NCBI GenBank assembly: GCA_021234155.1
Contig: JAJEKV010000013.1
Coordinates: 12,550,669 to 12,614,668, forward strand
Direction of reading: 5' to 3'
Source: Isoetes taiwanensis
Taxonomy: Eukaryota > Streptophyta > Lycopodiopsida > Isoetales > Isoetaceae
DNA length: 64,000 nt
The position numbers were made by a program, and so were the translations under genes. The notes under the pieces are model-generated. The model was not told the DNA's origin, did no database searches, and saw only the letters and a list, made by a program, of their open reading frames with translations. Below are positions 23,115-34,469 of the stretch, piece by piece (position 1 is the stretch's first letter; each line of letters starts with the position of its first letter).

Positions 23115-25870
23115 GCTATGGTGCCTAACTTCCTAAAGTGGGATTATATCCTACCTACAAAGTGTGCATGTAAGGCAAAAGTTTTGCCCAACGGATGTGT
23201 GGTGAGTTGGTATAGGCCTAGTAATGCCAAAATAAATGTGCATTTGGTCATGGGTTCAAACCTTTCCAATGTGTGTTTATCTTTGGGAGTTGGTTACTGG
23301 AGTTATACGATAATGATGCCCGATGTGGTAGAACTTAAAAGCCTATACGTGTCCTCCACTTTGGCTGCCGCAAGGCAGTAGGATAAGCTAGCTAGTCTGT
23401 ACAAGATTAGTCTAGTATGGACCTTAAACAAGCTCTAAAAATTAATGGGCCATGGATCGATGGGCCCGTCTTACTGGCAGCTATGGTGCCTAACTTCCTA
23501 AGGTGGGATTATATCCTACCTACAAAGTGTGCATGTAAGGCAAAAGTTTTGCCCAATGGATGTGTGGTGAGTTGGTATAGGCCTAGTAATGCCAAAATAA
23601 ATGTGCATTTGGTCATGGGTTCAAACCTTGTCAATGTGTGTTTATCTTTGGGAGTTGGCTGGGGTTATACGATGATGATCCCTGACGTGGTAGAACTTAA
23701 AAGCCTGTACGTGTCCTCCACTTTGGCTGCCGCAAGACAGTAGGATAAGCTAGCTAGTCTGTACAAGATTAGTCTGGTATGGACCTTAAACAAGCTCTAA
23801 AAAATTAATGGGCCATGGATCGACCGCTGTCTTACAGCGCTATGGTGCCTAACTTCCTAAGGTGGGATTATATCCTACCTACAAAGTGTGCATGTAAGGC
23901 AAAAGTTTTGCCCAACGGATGTGTGGTGAGTTGGTATAGGCCTAGTAATGCCAAAATAAATGTGCATTTGGTCATGGGTTCAAACCTTGCCAATGTGTGT
24001 TTATCTTTGGGAGTTGGTTACTGGGGTTATTCGATGATGATCCCCGACGTGGTAGAACTTAAAAGCCTATACGTGTCCTCCACTTTGGCTGCCGCAAGGC
24101 AGTAGGATAAGCTAGCTAGTCTGTACAAGATTAGTCTAGTATGGACCTTAAACAAGCTCTAAAAAATTAATGGGCCATGGATCGACCGCTGTCTTACAGC
24201 CCTATGGTGCCTAACTTCCTAAGGTGGGATTATATCCTACCTACAAAGTGTGCATGTAAGGAAAAAATTTTGCCCAACGGATGTGTGGTGAGTTGGTATA
24301 GGCCTAGTAATGCCAAAATAAATGTGCATTTGGTCATGGGTTCAAACCTTGCCAATGTGTGTTTATCTTTGGGAGTTGGTTACTGGGGTTATATGATGAT
24401 GATCCCCGACGTGGTAGAACTTAAAAGCCTATACGCGTCCTCCACTTTGGCTGCCGCAAAGCAGTAGGATAAGCTAGCTAGTCTGTACAAGATTAGTCTA
24501 GTATGGACCTTAAACAAGCTCTAAAAAATTAATGGGCCATGGAGCGCTATGGTGCTTAACTTCCTAAGGTGGGATTATATCCTACCTACAAAGTGTGCAT
24601 GTAAGGCAAAAGTTTTGCCCAACGGATGTGTGGTGAGTTGGTATAGGCCTAGTGATGCCAAAATAAATGTGTATTTGGTCATGGGTTCAAACCTTGTCAA
24701 TGTGTGTTTATCTTTGGGAGTTGGTTACTGGGGTTATACAATGATGATCCCCGACGTGGTAGAACTTAAAAGCCTATACGTGTCCTCCAAGGCAGTAGGA
24801 TAAGCTAGCTAGTCTGTACAAGATTAGTCTAGTATGGACCTTAAACAAGCTCTAAAAATTAATGGGCCATGGATGGACCGCCTTTACAAATCTTACCTAG
24901 TATATGGTGCCTAACTTCCTAAGGTGGGATTATGTCCTACCTACAAAGTGTGCATGTAAGGCAAAAGTTTTGCCCAATGGATGTGTGGTGAGTTGGTATA
25001 GGTCTAGTAATGTAAATGTGCATTTGGTCATGGGTTCAAACTTTGACAATGTGTGTTTATCTTTGGGAGTTGGTTCTTGGGGTTATAATGATGATGATCC
25101 CCCGCGTGGTAGAACTTAAAAGCCTATACGTGTCCTCCACTTTGGCGGCCGCAAAAGCAAGAGGGATAAGATAGCTAGTCCGCACAAGATTAGTCTAGTA
25201 TGGACCTTAAACAAGCTCTAAAAATTAATGGGCCATGGATCGACCCATTTGCCTTATACAGTAGCTATGTATAGGCCTAGTAATGCCAAAATAAATGTGC
25301 ATTTGGTCATGGGTTCAAACTTTGTCAATGTGTGTTTATCTTTGGGAGTTGGTTCTTTGGGTTATCGATGATGATCCCCAACGTGGTAGAACTTAAAAGC
25401 CTATACGTGTCCTCCACTTTGTCTGTAAGCTAGCTAGTCTGTACAAGATTAGTCTAGTATGGACCTTAAACAAAGCTAAAAATTAATGGGCCATGGATCG
25501 ACCCACCGTCTTCTGGCTATGGTGCCTAACTTCCTAAGGTGGGATTATATCCTACCTACAAAGTGTGCATGTAAGGCAAAAGTTTTGCCCAACGGATGTG
25601 TGGTGAGTTGGTATAGGCCTAGTAATGCCAAAATAAATGTGCATTTGGTCATGGGTTCAAATCTTGCCAATGTGTGTTTATCTTTGGGAGTTGGTTCTTG
25701 GGGTTATACGATGATGATCCTCGGCGTGGTAGAACTTAAAAGCCTATAATGTGTCCAAAGACTTTGGTCTGCCCGCCAGGCGATAGGATAAGCTAGCTAG
25801 TCCGGCATACAAGATTAGTCTAGTATAGGCCTTAAACAAGCTCTAAAAATTAATGGACCATGGATCGATT
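23115..25870 (+). repeat. Tandem array of about 360-bp units with Pol III box-like motifs
   Basis: Units start with (G)CTATGGTGCCTAACTTCC at 23115, 23480, 23839, 24201, 24546, 24902 and 25516, with an internally deleted unit at about 25264. Spacing is 345-365 bp and identity is high, clearly above 90 percent between neighbours. Each unit carries TGTGGTGAGTTGGTATAGG (A-box-like) and, about 53 bp on, ATGGGTTCAAACC, a perfect match to the B-box consensus GWTCRANNC. Both are conserved in every complete unit. Units end with TTAAACAAGCTCTAAAAATT, then GGGCCATGGATCGA. Reading frames of 70-108 aa across the units are by-products. This is best described as a SINE- or tRNA-pseudogene-derived monomer that has become a short satellite. 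Confidence 0.9.
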
Positions 25871-25884
25871 GCTGTCTTACGGTA

Positions 25885-26732
25885 TGCGCTATGGCGGGTC
25901 TTTTTGGCTCAAATCGGGTCTTGACACCCGAAAATGCTTAAAAAGCGATTTTAAAGCGATTTTCCCTTTGAAAAGGCCCCCCGGAAACCACAAGTCATAT
26001 TTACTGATGCAAATGAATTATACGGGTATTCAAAGCATCAATTTAGGATCAAAGAGATAATCCCGAAGGATAAAAAGCTTGGATTCAAGTAGAAATGGGC
26101 CGAAACGGCTTTGGAAGAGTCGATTTTGAGGCGAAAGTGCCAGATTAAGAATGATTGATTGTTCTGTAGTGTGTACTGGATTTCTCTGAAAATCTACAAA
26201 AACATGGGAAAACAGGGATGATGTGAGCAAAATCGGACTCGGTATGCAAAGAAAGAGCCGATTTGTATTGCTAAAGGGCCGATTAAGGACTGAGGAGGAT
26301 CGATTTGCCTAGGAATCATAGAATCAGAGACTTTTACACCGATTTTGGAGCTATCAGACTGGGCTCGGATTCAAAGGAAAACAGGCCGAAATTGCTTAAG
26401 AAGAGCCGAAATTGGATTGGGCATGGTCGATTTGGCTTGGAAACGCTCCAATTTGGAAAATCGATGCTAGAAACATGCTGTGCCGTTGCTTTTCTAGAGC
26501 CACCCTTTCTGTGTCGTTGCTGCTGTTCTTTGTGGTTTAATTGTGGCCTGATGATCGCATTTTCCGGCGACGGAAAGCAAAAATCGCTTAAGCGATTTTC
26601 ACTTTCGCCTTTTTGAAAATCGCTTAAGTGATTTTCGCAAATTTGAAAATCGCTTAAGCGATTTTCCCAAATTCGCTTAAGCGATTTTGGTCCGCGCGAG
26701 ACCCCGATTTCGGGAGCCAAAAAAGGCACCGG
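25885..26732. other. Insert interrupting the tandem array
   Basis: About 850 bp of unrelated sequence between the last full unit and the orphan unit at 26733. It begins after TATGCGCTATGGCG and ends at CACCGGCGCTATGG, so the array-start word GCGCTATGG is at both borders, possibly a duplicated target or a recombination junction. It is rich in GATTTTGG, CCGATTT and AAAATCG words and holds the palindrome cluster at 26580-26690. No ORF with family motifs. Confidence 0.5.
26580..26690. repeat. Cluster of four AATCGCTTAAGCGATT palindromes
   Basis: Four near-perfect copies of AAATCGCTTAAGCGATTT lie within 110 bp, one with a single change (AAGTGATT). Each is a 16-18 bp perfect palindrome around CTTAAG. 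Spacing is 20-40 bp. Confidence 0.85.
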
Positions 26733-26860
26733 CGCTATGGTGCCTAACTTCCTAAGGTGGGATTATATCCTACCTACAAAGTGTGCATGTAAGGCAAAAA
26801 TTTTGCCCAACGGATGTGTGGTGAGTTGGTATAGGCCTAGTAATGCCAAAATAAATGTGC
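26733..26860 (+). repeat. Orphan partial unit of the tandem array
   Basis: Carries the unit start through the A-box-like motif to AATAAATGTGC, then the match stops abruptly before the B box. Identity to the other units is very high, so this break is recent. Confidence 0.9.
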
Positions 26861-26894
26861 CTTATATTATCTAAAAGGACGAAAAAGGTAGTCA

Positions 26895-27370
26895 CATCCC
26901 CTAGAAAATCCCCAATTGAGGAACTGGGGGACTCGAGAGAAATGGGTTATTTTCTTTGCAATAGGGAATTCTTGAACAAAAGGGTATATCGTATGGGGGG
27001 AGATTAGTAGAAATGGGGATTATTGTACGAGAAAAGGGCATATCCGAATGGGGGAATTAATAGAAATAGGGGATTACAAATGCACATTGGGGTATTTTGA
27101 AGAAAGGGGGATTGAGTCAAAAGAGAATTTGCTAACGGTTTGGGGTACTTTCAAGAAAAGGGGACTGGTTCAAAAAGGGAATTTGCAAATGGACTGGGGT
27201 ATTTTTAAGAAAGGGGGATTGGTTCAAAAGCGAATTTGCAAATGGATTGGAGTATCTCCAAATAAAAGAGGATTGAATGAAAGGGGAATTACCAAACAAA
27301 CAGAGAATTGCAATAAATACCAGGGTATTTTCAAGGAAAAGGGTATTTTCAATTAAAAATAATTTCAAAA
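26895..27370 (+). repeat. G-run minisatellite
   Basis: Repeats of about 50 bp built on GGGGTATTTT, AAGAAAGGGGGATTGG and TTCAAAAGGGAATTTGC, clearest at 27100-27260. G-runs of 3-6 recur every 10-25 bp. A compositionally similar array lies at 39.35-39.86 kb. Confidence 0.7.
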
Positions 27371-27501
27371 TACCATCTACTTTCAAAATATTGAATGGTC
27401 ATATGTAAGTGGTCGGATCAGCTCATAAGCCAGAACCTTACCTTCATGATGTGGAATAGGAATGAATTTCTGGACTAAACAGTTGATAAACTCTGTCTTC
27501 C

Positions 27502-27759
27502 TCACCATGCTTCTGTGAGTGGCTCCTTACCATGTAGAGAGAAGCACACTGCAATGTAATAGCTCTTGAGCTCTCCTTCACACTCATGGACAAATATTGA
27601 CGTTATGGTGCACTTGGAGTCCTCTGTTGACACATAATCTCCTTCTTTGTAAACAATACCATTGTAAAATACTTTGTTGAACTTGAAAGCCTTCCTTTGC
27701 ATAAGAGTTCTATCATGCAAGCCATTCAACACCATCACACCACTCAAGTCAATTATCAA
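27502..27759 (-). pseudogene. BAH-like domain fragment, 85 aa
   Basis: The frame reads FKFNKVFYNGIVYKEGDYV, then DSKCTITSIFVHECEG, then KSYYIAVCFSLHGKE. The pattern 'hydrophobic-Y-x2-GD-x-V ... IxxIF' recalls a BAH-type domain, which in plants occurs in chromatin proteins and as a tail in some large DNA-transposon proteins. It is an isolated scrap: I found no neighbouring exon or start context, and an in-frame stop ends it. Its origin, host gene or transposon, is open. Confidence 0.3.
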
Positions 27760-27779
27760 GTCGACTAGACCAAGCTTAC

Positions 27780-28278
27780 TAGACCCAGTAAAGAAAGGCG
27801 ACGGTAAATAAACTCAGGAATATGGGACCAATTATTAAATCTTTTGAGTAATTGATCCTTTCCATGGAAGTTATTTGGAACCCATGGTGGTGCCTATTGG
27901 GAACCAGACCTGTGGAAAACATCTTCGTCAAACCTATAACCCCATAGCAAAGCACTCAACGCCCATGGCAATGGGTATTGCCCGGTGTTTTACTCAGACC
28001 ATGCGTTCCCCTGAGGTTTGTAAACCCATGGCTCTAAATATGATACAGGTAGCCTTAACCGATTTTAGCAAATGGGACTTTCTCCCCAGGCCATAAATGA
28101 TTATGAAGCATTGGTCTTAGACCCATAGTTTCTAAGAGAAATAGGAGATAAGCTTTATGATTAAATTAATAGACTATGAGAATGCATATCTAGGGGGTTT
28201 GAAAATTCTGAGTGGGACCATGCCCAACTAACTGCCATATGCAGGATCTCCAAACAGAATTATTTCCTTAAGCATAAC
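27780..28278. other. Intergenic DNA, no gene seen
   Basis: No motif-bearing frame; short CCCATGG-containing words recur but without a clear period. Confidence 0.35.
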
Positions 28279-28540
28279 TGGTGTATATTCACACGGGGGG
28301 TTACTCCGGGCATCGAGAGCTGTCGGATGGGCATATTTGGCCTTTATTCCTTGATCTGGACCGTACACTCGTTTGTGGGGTATGCATGTACAAGTTTTTG
28401 TATACTGTATATTGAGATTTGTAAAATACTATAAAGTTTGAGAGAATGAACTTAATGGTGTTAATTTTATACATGTATTGTAAATATATTTTGGGGGCTC
28501 TCGCTGTCCTACGTAACCCCTCGTGTGAATATGCACCCAA
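28279..28540. mobile_element. MITE, about 262 bp, with 40-bp terminal inverted repeats
   Basis: The left arm GGTGTATATTCACACG, then GGGGTTAC and CGAGAGC, matches the reverse complement of the right arm GGTGCATATTCACACG, then GGGGTTAC and CGAGAGC. Arms are about 40 bp with a handful of mismatches. The interior is AT-rich and non-coding. I could not identify the target-site duplication or superfamily. Confidence 0.7.
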
Positions 28541-28649
28541 ACCAAAAGGGGTTTAAGGGGGATTTTAATTAAAATGTGTTAAATGCAATGGTTTGTATTA
28601 ATAATGTTAATGGTAGTTGTGTGTTGATTATTATATTAAAAAAAAATTT

Positions 28650-28664
28650 GGGCCCTTCGGGCCC
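28650..28664. other. Perfect GGGCCC-TTC-GGGCCC hairpin next to an A-run
   Basis: GGGCCCTTCGGGCCC is a 6-bp GC stem with a TTC loop (UUCG-like if the closing pair opens), preceded by A9TTT. In a bacterium it would look like a terminator; here it lies in plant intergenic DNA with no gene ending on it. Confidence 0.6.
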
Positions 28665-28669
28665 TAACT

Positions 28670-29330
28670 AACGCAAACATAGGTAAATAAAGCCAGTACC
28701 ACTAGTTCAACAAAATCAACTATCAAAATAAATACCCCCTTCTATTGTAAAGGGCACATTGTGATGCATATGCTAGTGCATATGGTAACATGTGCTGGTA
28801 TCAATGCAAGCCTGTTTTACCATGGCAAGCATTCATAAGCTTATGCATTCATAAGCATATGGCATATGGAAAACAAATTTAATTCTACAAAGAGGGAGCA
28901 TGAATACAAAAGAAATGGCAATCATAACCGACATTGGCATCCACAAATAAGAATATTCATAGGATCAATAAATCATCCCCGAGCTGCTAAGATTGCAAAT
29001 TCCTCTCTGGAAAAACCACATTATGGCAATGTCACAGTAGTTTTATAACAAAGTTGGGCAATCCTAATGGTTGTTTCTAGAAGCACATAATCTGTAACAT
29101 CCGTGCAAGATCTCCAACAAATATGGAATGATGTGGACCGAATCAATCCTGCCGCCCCCTATGCCAAAAGATGGCCAGTTCAACCAAAAAGTTATTCACA
29201 ATTTGGCATTGGCATTCCATTATAAGTCTCAAAGCACTTTCTCTCCTCCGTAATGGGTTAAACCTTGCTGAATGATTGATTTGTTTCAACAAGGCTTCCA
29301 CATGCCCCAATTTATCGAATTAGATGGTCC
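28670..29330. other. Intergenic DNA, no gene seen
   Basis: ATAAGC/GCATATG words cluster at 28755-28865, otherwise nothing recognisable. Confidence 0.35.
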
Positions 29331-29334
29331 GACA

Positions 29335-29560
29335 AGAGAGAAACGTAATCTAATGAATTATAAACCATCAAACTGTACACACCGCTCACCGACTTCCAGT
29401 CTTGAAGTTTTGTGCACTCTTGAAGAAGGCCCAAAACAAAGGTGTTTGGGTATAGGCATACCCTGCTTTGCATCATCTTTGAGGACATGATTGCCCGGTG
29501 CAACCACACTTGGTTGCTCGGTCCTTAGCAATCTCTGTTGATAACAACAAACGTACATTC
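29335..29560 (-). pseudogene. PPR-repeat-like fragment
   Basis: On the minus strand, KMMQSRVCLYPNTFVLGLLQ followed by ECTKLQDWKSV resembles the pentatricopeptide pattern 'MQxxGxxPNxFTFVxLLQACxxLxxLExG'. A second frame carries KQGMPIP and LEVGERC, so the repeat seems spread over two frames by a frameshift. Land-plant organelle RNA-editing proteins have many such repeats. Only one repeat and a bit of the next are visible, so this is a relic at best. Confidence 0.35.
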
Positions 29561-29599
29561 TAACTTGAACAAAATTGTACGTAAAAAAAAATGCACCCA

Positions 29600-31440
29600 C
29601 GATGAAAATATCTAGCATTATAAAGTGCCCTACCTAGATGAGGCACTTGACACAAAAACAAAAAGGCGTAAAAAAAAACCGCCGAAATCTTTGTCTCATA
29701 ACCATCCATCGGGTCAGCTGCATTGGATGGCCAAGTATAGAAGCATTAAAAATGCAAAAAAGATTTGCAGCAACCTGTTGTTCAGCCACACTATTATTGA
29801 AGCTACTCCCAACTACCCTTCCCCGCTTCTCGCCATGCATAAAAAGATAGAGATACAAGGTTTGACCATGTTTAAAAGCACAATCTCTTGCATACCCTCT
29901 TGTGGATCCTTCTCTGAAACTCTTTCTCCGGACTCTTGTCCAATCATGTCAAAGAGTTCCTTCTTTTGTGGTTGATGAGGTAGCGTCCTCATTAATAATG
30001 GAATGCCGGGGCTCTTCTTTATCTCCATCTAGTAGAACCAGATTTTCTCGCAGCCTACCGTGGGTCATGGATCTTGTAAAATACATTATTGGCAAGAAGA
30101 ACAACAAAAGAAGACTTGCACGTCTTTTGCTTGTCGTATGTCTCTTCCTCGCAAAAAGAATAATCATTGGTGCCATAACTTGCTCCGTGGTTATTCCAAA
30201 ATCTATCCTATAGGATGGCTACTGCATCATCTCTTTTCAAAGCAAGTCCCATAAATTTCAGGACCAGCAAAGCGGAAAGCATTCCTAATCAGAAAAAATA
30301 GATCCCCTGCCAATCAAATTTGCTGGTGCATGAATGAAGCATGCCCTATGACGAATTACTGTTACCTTGAAAGCTGCTACATCACTCAGATCCAATGAAA
30401 TGGGGACATCCATATAATGCACTGATCCAAATCGAAGTTGAATGATACAGACCATGGAGAGGACAAGGAAAAATGTGCCAACAATGGAGCCAATGGCTGA
30501 ACAACAATAAGAAGCAACTGAATGAAAGCAGTTCGAAGAAAAGAAGATATTTTTGTTTTTATCTTTTCCTGTGCGCACACTGTATACAGGTTGGTGTTGC
30601 CCTGTCCTAAGCTGAAGATGGTGCAACCTATCCTAAGCTGCTTGCAAGAGTTTGTATAAACTAGATTGCAAGTTAAAAAACATCCATCATTACAACCACA
30701 CTTTTCAAGTCCAAAATAGCCCAAGCCCAAATCCACGAACACCGCAAAGCTCGGCTGCCACCGCAAAGCTCTTAGCTTGCAACAAGATAGCCTAGTCACC
30801 TGCATGCAAACTCTTGGATGTCCTTGTTATTAATGCAAACCGGAAAATGGAACAAAAGGAAGTTATAGACGCCATGCTAGTTTTACTGTTGATAGAAAAT
30901 GTTTATCGCCAAACTTCAATAAGAATAATTGGAAGGTAACACACTTTCCTCGTCTCCACGACCAAGGCACCAAGAACAACAAGCATAGCCCATATGGATG
31001 ACCCCACATTCTCTAAATCTTTCAATATTCTCTAAATCTTTCAGAAAATTGCAAATAGGCAAGCAGCTCACCAAGAACAAGGGGGGCAATAGTCGCCAAT
31101 GAAGGTTCTATCAAGCCATTGTGGCCTTTAGCACCGAAACCAAAGGGTCCAATGCGAAGTGATGGTTTTTGCAGGCGTGAATGCAAATTTCTGCCCTTTT
31201 TTACCCTCACATCTACCATAAAATCTTTTGAAGGGCCGAACCGAACCGCTGTTAATAAAGTATTTGAAGCTTTGCCGGAACAGAGGGAGGAAGAGGGGCC
31301 AGTCCGCCATAGAACACTAAAGAACCCTAAAATATATTACTCGAGACTTGCATGTTCAATTCGGAATAATATTCCAACATTCATAGGTGACCATTGGAAA
31401 ATGCCCCAAAAATCAAGGGTCCAAAAAGGGCGCACTCTAG
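29600..31440. other. Intergenic DNA, no supported gene
   Basis: The minus-strand frames at 30285-30805 and 31022-31219 show no family motif. No reliable splice chain was found. Confidence 0.35.
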
Positions 31441-34270
31441 AAATACTATTTAGTACACCTCATCTGGATAAGGGTTAGTTCAGGCAGAAGAGATATAATC
31501 CTGGCAGTCTGCTACTTTGCGCCACCTAATGCATCCATCTACAACAGTCAGGAGTTAGATATCAGCGATCCCTTTCACAGCTTATGTACAGACGTCCTAC
31601 ATTACCAATCACAAGGGGAGGTACTGGTTTTAGGGGATTTTAACTCAAGAACAGGTTGCAAACAGTCCAAGGTATTTGAGGATCTTTCAGATATGCAGCT
31701 TAATGAAATAGATGATCCATTGTTCCACAGATGCTCGGATGACAAGATGTCTAATCACATGGGTGAGCTTTTTCTTCAGTTTTGTACGGTAAGCCAACTG
31801 AGAATTTTGAATGGGCTTAGTAAATTCCCAGACTCTGGGAAACATACATGTATGAATCATGCAGGGGCCAGCACGGTCGATTACATGCTTGCAAATAATT
31901 TGGAGCTGGTTCAAGACTGCAGTATTGGTGACAAACTACCCGAATCAGATCACTTGCCTATGTTTGTAGCGCTTAAATCCTGCATGAAAACTGATTTCCA
32001 GCAACCATTATTCTGTCCCAAGCTGAAGATTGATTACAAACTGCGCAAACCATATCAAACTCGTATAGAGACAATGCTCACAAATGCTAATTGGTCTGGC
32101 AAACATGAGACAGATGCAATGCTCTTTGCTAACATGATATTGGAGGCTGCAGGAAACATTTTTGGATACACCAAAAAGCATACAAAAGGCAGGCCCTGCA
32201 ACGCATGGTGGGATCTTGAATGTAAGGAAGCAAGAGCAAAGCTACCAAAGAGCTGCATTGTGAAACCTAGATGGTACAAACACTTACTGAGATCAAAGAA
32301 GCGTTCATATTACAGGCAGCAGCAAATTGAATTATCTGAGAAGTATATAAAAGCTCCAAAGACGTTTTGGGGCATGCTCCAAAACAAGGCCCAACACCAT
32401 GAGCTAAATATAGAGGCCCTGTCTAAACTTGTCCGCGATATTTATGAAAAGGAAGATGCAGAGAACATGCAAATAACCATCACAGATAGGCACCTTTTCG
32501 CCGAGTCAGAGGTACAAGAAACCATAGCAGATATGCAGAATGGTAAGGCATGTGATCTTGATGGCATATGCGTGGAGTTGTTCAAATGGGGCGGACCCAA
32601 GACTTTGACTGCTATAACAAGTTTGCTGAATGAATGTGTACAGAAAGGGTTACCAAACAGTTGGAAGATGAACCGAGTTCATCCCATTCATAAAATGGGT
32701 GACCGGAAGGATGCTGGCAACTATAGAACCATCTTAATTGGGAGTACTTTTTCAAAAATCTTAGGCAGCCTGTTAGAGAACAAGCTTAGCACATGGGCTG
32801 AGAGCAACCAGAACGCCACATTCTCAAGCGGGGTTCGGGCGGGACCATAACACTCTAGATCATGCTCTTACGCTCCGGGTGCTCATAGAGAAGGCCAAGG
32901 CTCCTAACTGTGCTTTATATGCTGCCTTCATAGATTTCTCCAAGGCATTTGACACTGTTCCGAGGAAGGGACTGGGAGAAAGAATGGAGAATCTTGGTGT
33001 CCCTGCAGAAATCAGAAGTGCAGTTTCGCAGCTATATGAAGAGGTCCTCATTAAGCTATCTGTGGGAGACACGGTCAGAAGCACCATTGGCGTGCGCCAA
33101 GGGTGCCCCCTGTCGCCCACATTATTTGGTATTTATATAGACGAGCTGGATGAATGGCTCAAATCACGCTCATTGGCAGGCACGAAACTGGGCACATACA
33201 TAGTTCAGATACTTTTATATGCTGATGATGTAGTTCTATTGGCAAGCAAAAAGGATGTACTCCAGCAACACTTGGACAGCCTGGGATCTTTCTGCGAGAC
33301 AAAGCACATGACAGTGAATACCTCTAAATCAAAGATTATGACTTTTGGAACCAGAGACAGACCGTCATTTGTATGCCAGGGGCAAGAGCTAGAAACAATA
33401 GAAAGATATAAATACCTTGGCCTTATTTTTTCCTCCAAATATAGCTGGAAGGAATGCATCAGCAGTAGAGCAACTGGCGGAAAAGCGGCCTTGTACAGCA
33501 TGCTTTCCAAATGTTCCAAAACAGCCTTACATGATTGGGGGCTTAAGAGAATTTTATTTAAGTCTTTGGTGCAGACAGTAGTCCTGTACGGCGCGCCTGT
33601 GTGGGGTCCAAACTTATCTCAGAAGTTGTGGAACCAAATCGAGCAAGTTCAAAAAGTGTTCATCCGCCATGAATTGGGTATCAAATATCAGACTCCATAT
33701 GCTATCATGCTCGCTGAGACCGGCCTGTTTCCGTTGGAGCTGGAGGCCTTATATCAGACTGTTAACTTTGTAAACAGAGTCCTGGAGCAACCACAAGACA
33801 AAGCCGTCGTGATCTTGGCGCTACTACACTCTCAAAGCCAAGAGGGCTGGTACAAAGAATGTGTTGAATTGGGCAAGCAAATGGGGATTGACGATGGAAA
33901 ATTGGCCAGGTAACAAAGTGGATGCTCGCTCCCTCCTGGAACAATTAGCAATTGACCGCATGTGGGCCTCTCAAGGCAGCAAGATGCAACACTATGTGCA
34001 ACATGTCAATCTAGCAGCTGATCATAAGAGCCAAGGGTACCTCAATGCGAATATCCCTAGGTACTTGAAAAAACTAATGGCAAGATATAGGACCAGCTCA
34101 CACAAGCTTGAGCTAGAGACTGGCAGATGGTATAAGATACCAGCCCCGGAGAGAATTTGCAGACTGTGATATGCATTGCATAGAAGACGAGGACTACGTA
34201 TTTACTGCGTACCATGCATATGTGGATGTTCGGGAAAAGTTCAACATTCGAGCACATGATTTTTGTTCCT
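31441..34270 (+). pseudogene. LINE ORF2: endonuclease and reverse transcriptase, three frameshifts
   Basis: The product nicks target DNA and copies the element RNA into the nick. Frame 1 (31441-32850) has the endonuclease motifs VLVLGDFNSRTG (31621-31656) and SDHLPMF (about 31945), then the start of the RT domain (NRVHPIHKMGDRKDAGNYR). A one-base shift near 32820 moves to frame 2 (to 33913). This frame has RT motif A AAFIDFSKAFDT, motif B GVRQGCPLSP, catalytic motif C LLYADDVVLLA (about 33215-33247) and LKYLGL-like YKYLGLIF. A second shift near 33905 leads to 33913-34169 (LELETGRWYKIPAPERICRL), and a third to CDMHCIEDEDYVF, the terminal zinc-finger region. All catalytic residues remain, so the copy died recently or the shifts are sequencing errors. 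Confidence 0.88.
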
Positions 34271-34435
34271 TATTTGCAGCACCATACCCATCATACATAG
34301 ACATAGGATTATACATCAAGGCGGTGGATGCCCACCGTTCTTTTTCTTTGAAATCAGAAAAGTTTGTATACACAGGCTCCATGGCCTCTTCAAGGCCCCA
34401 AGAGAGCAAGTTAATTTATTATTATTATTATTATA
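31441..34435 (+). mobile_element. Non-LTR retrotransposon (EN-RT LINE), 5'-truncated
   Basis: About 3 kb. The sequence is open from 31441, partway into an APE-type endonuclease domain, so the 5' end including the first part of the endonuclease and any ORF1 is missing. The 3' end is a short (TTA)n run (TTATTATTATTATTA at about 34417-34433) rather than poly(A), seen in several LINE clades outside L1. The C-terminal block resembles the fragments at 2.4 kb and 7.1 kb, so all three probably belong to related families. No target-site duplication could be assigned. Confidence 0.9.
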
Positions 34436-34469
34436 AATACAACACCGAAATCATAGAAAAACCATAGTA

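Noticed and set aside
23118-25749. Repeated frames of 70-108 aa starting MVPNFLRWDYILPTK
   Set aside because: They repeat because the DNA unit is tandem. The frames cover the Pol III box-like motifs, end at varying points and differ by frameshifts, so conservation is at DNA level.
28650-28664. Bacterial-type terminator and thus bacterial contamination
   Set aside because: The A-run is on the wrong side for either strand to act cleanly, no gene ends here, and all neighbouring features are plant-type.
30285-30805. 139-aa minus-strand frame as a gene
   Set aside because: Hydrophobic and cysteine-rich by chance composition, no motif, no splice context, overlapped by another frame of similar length.
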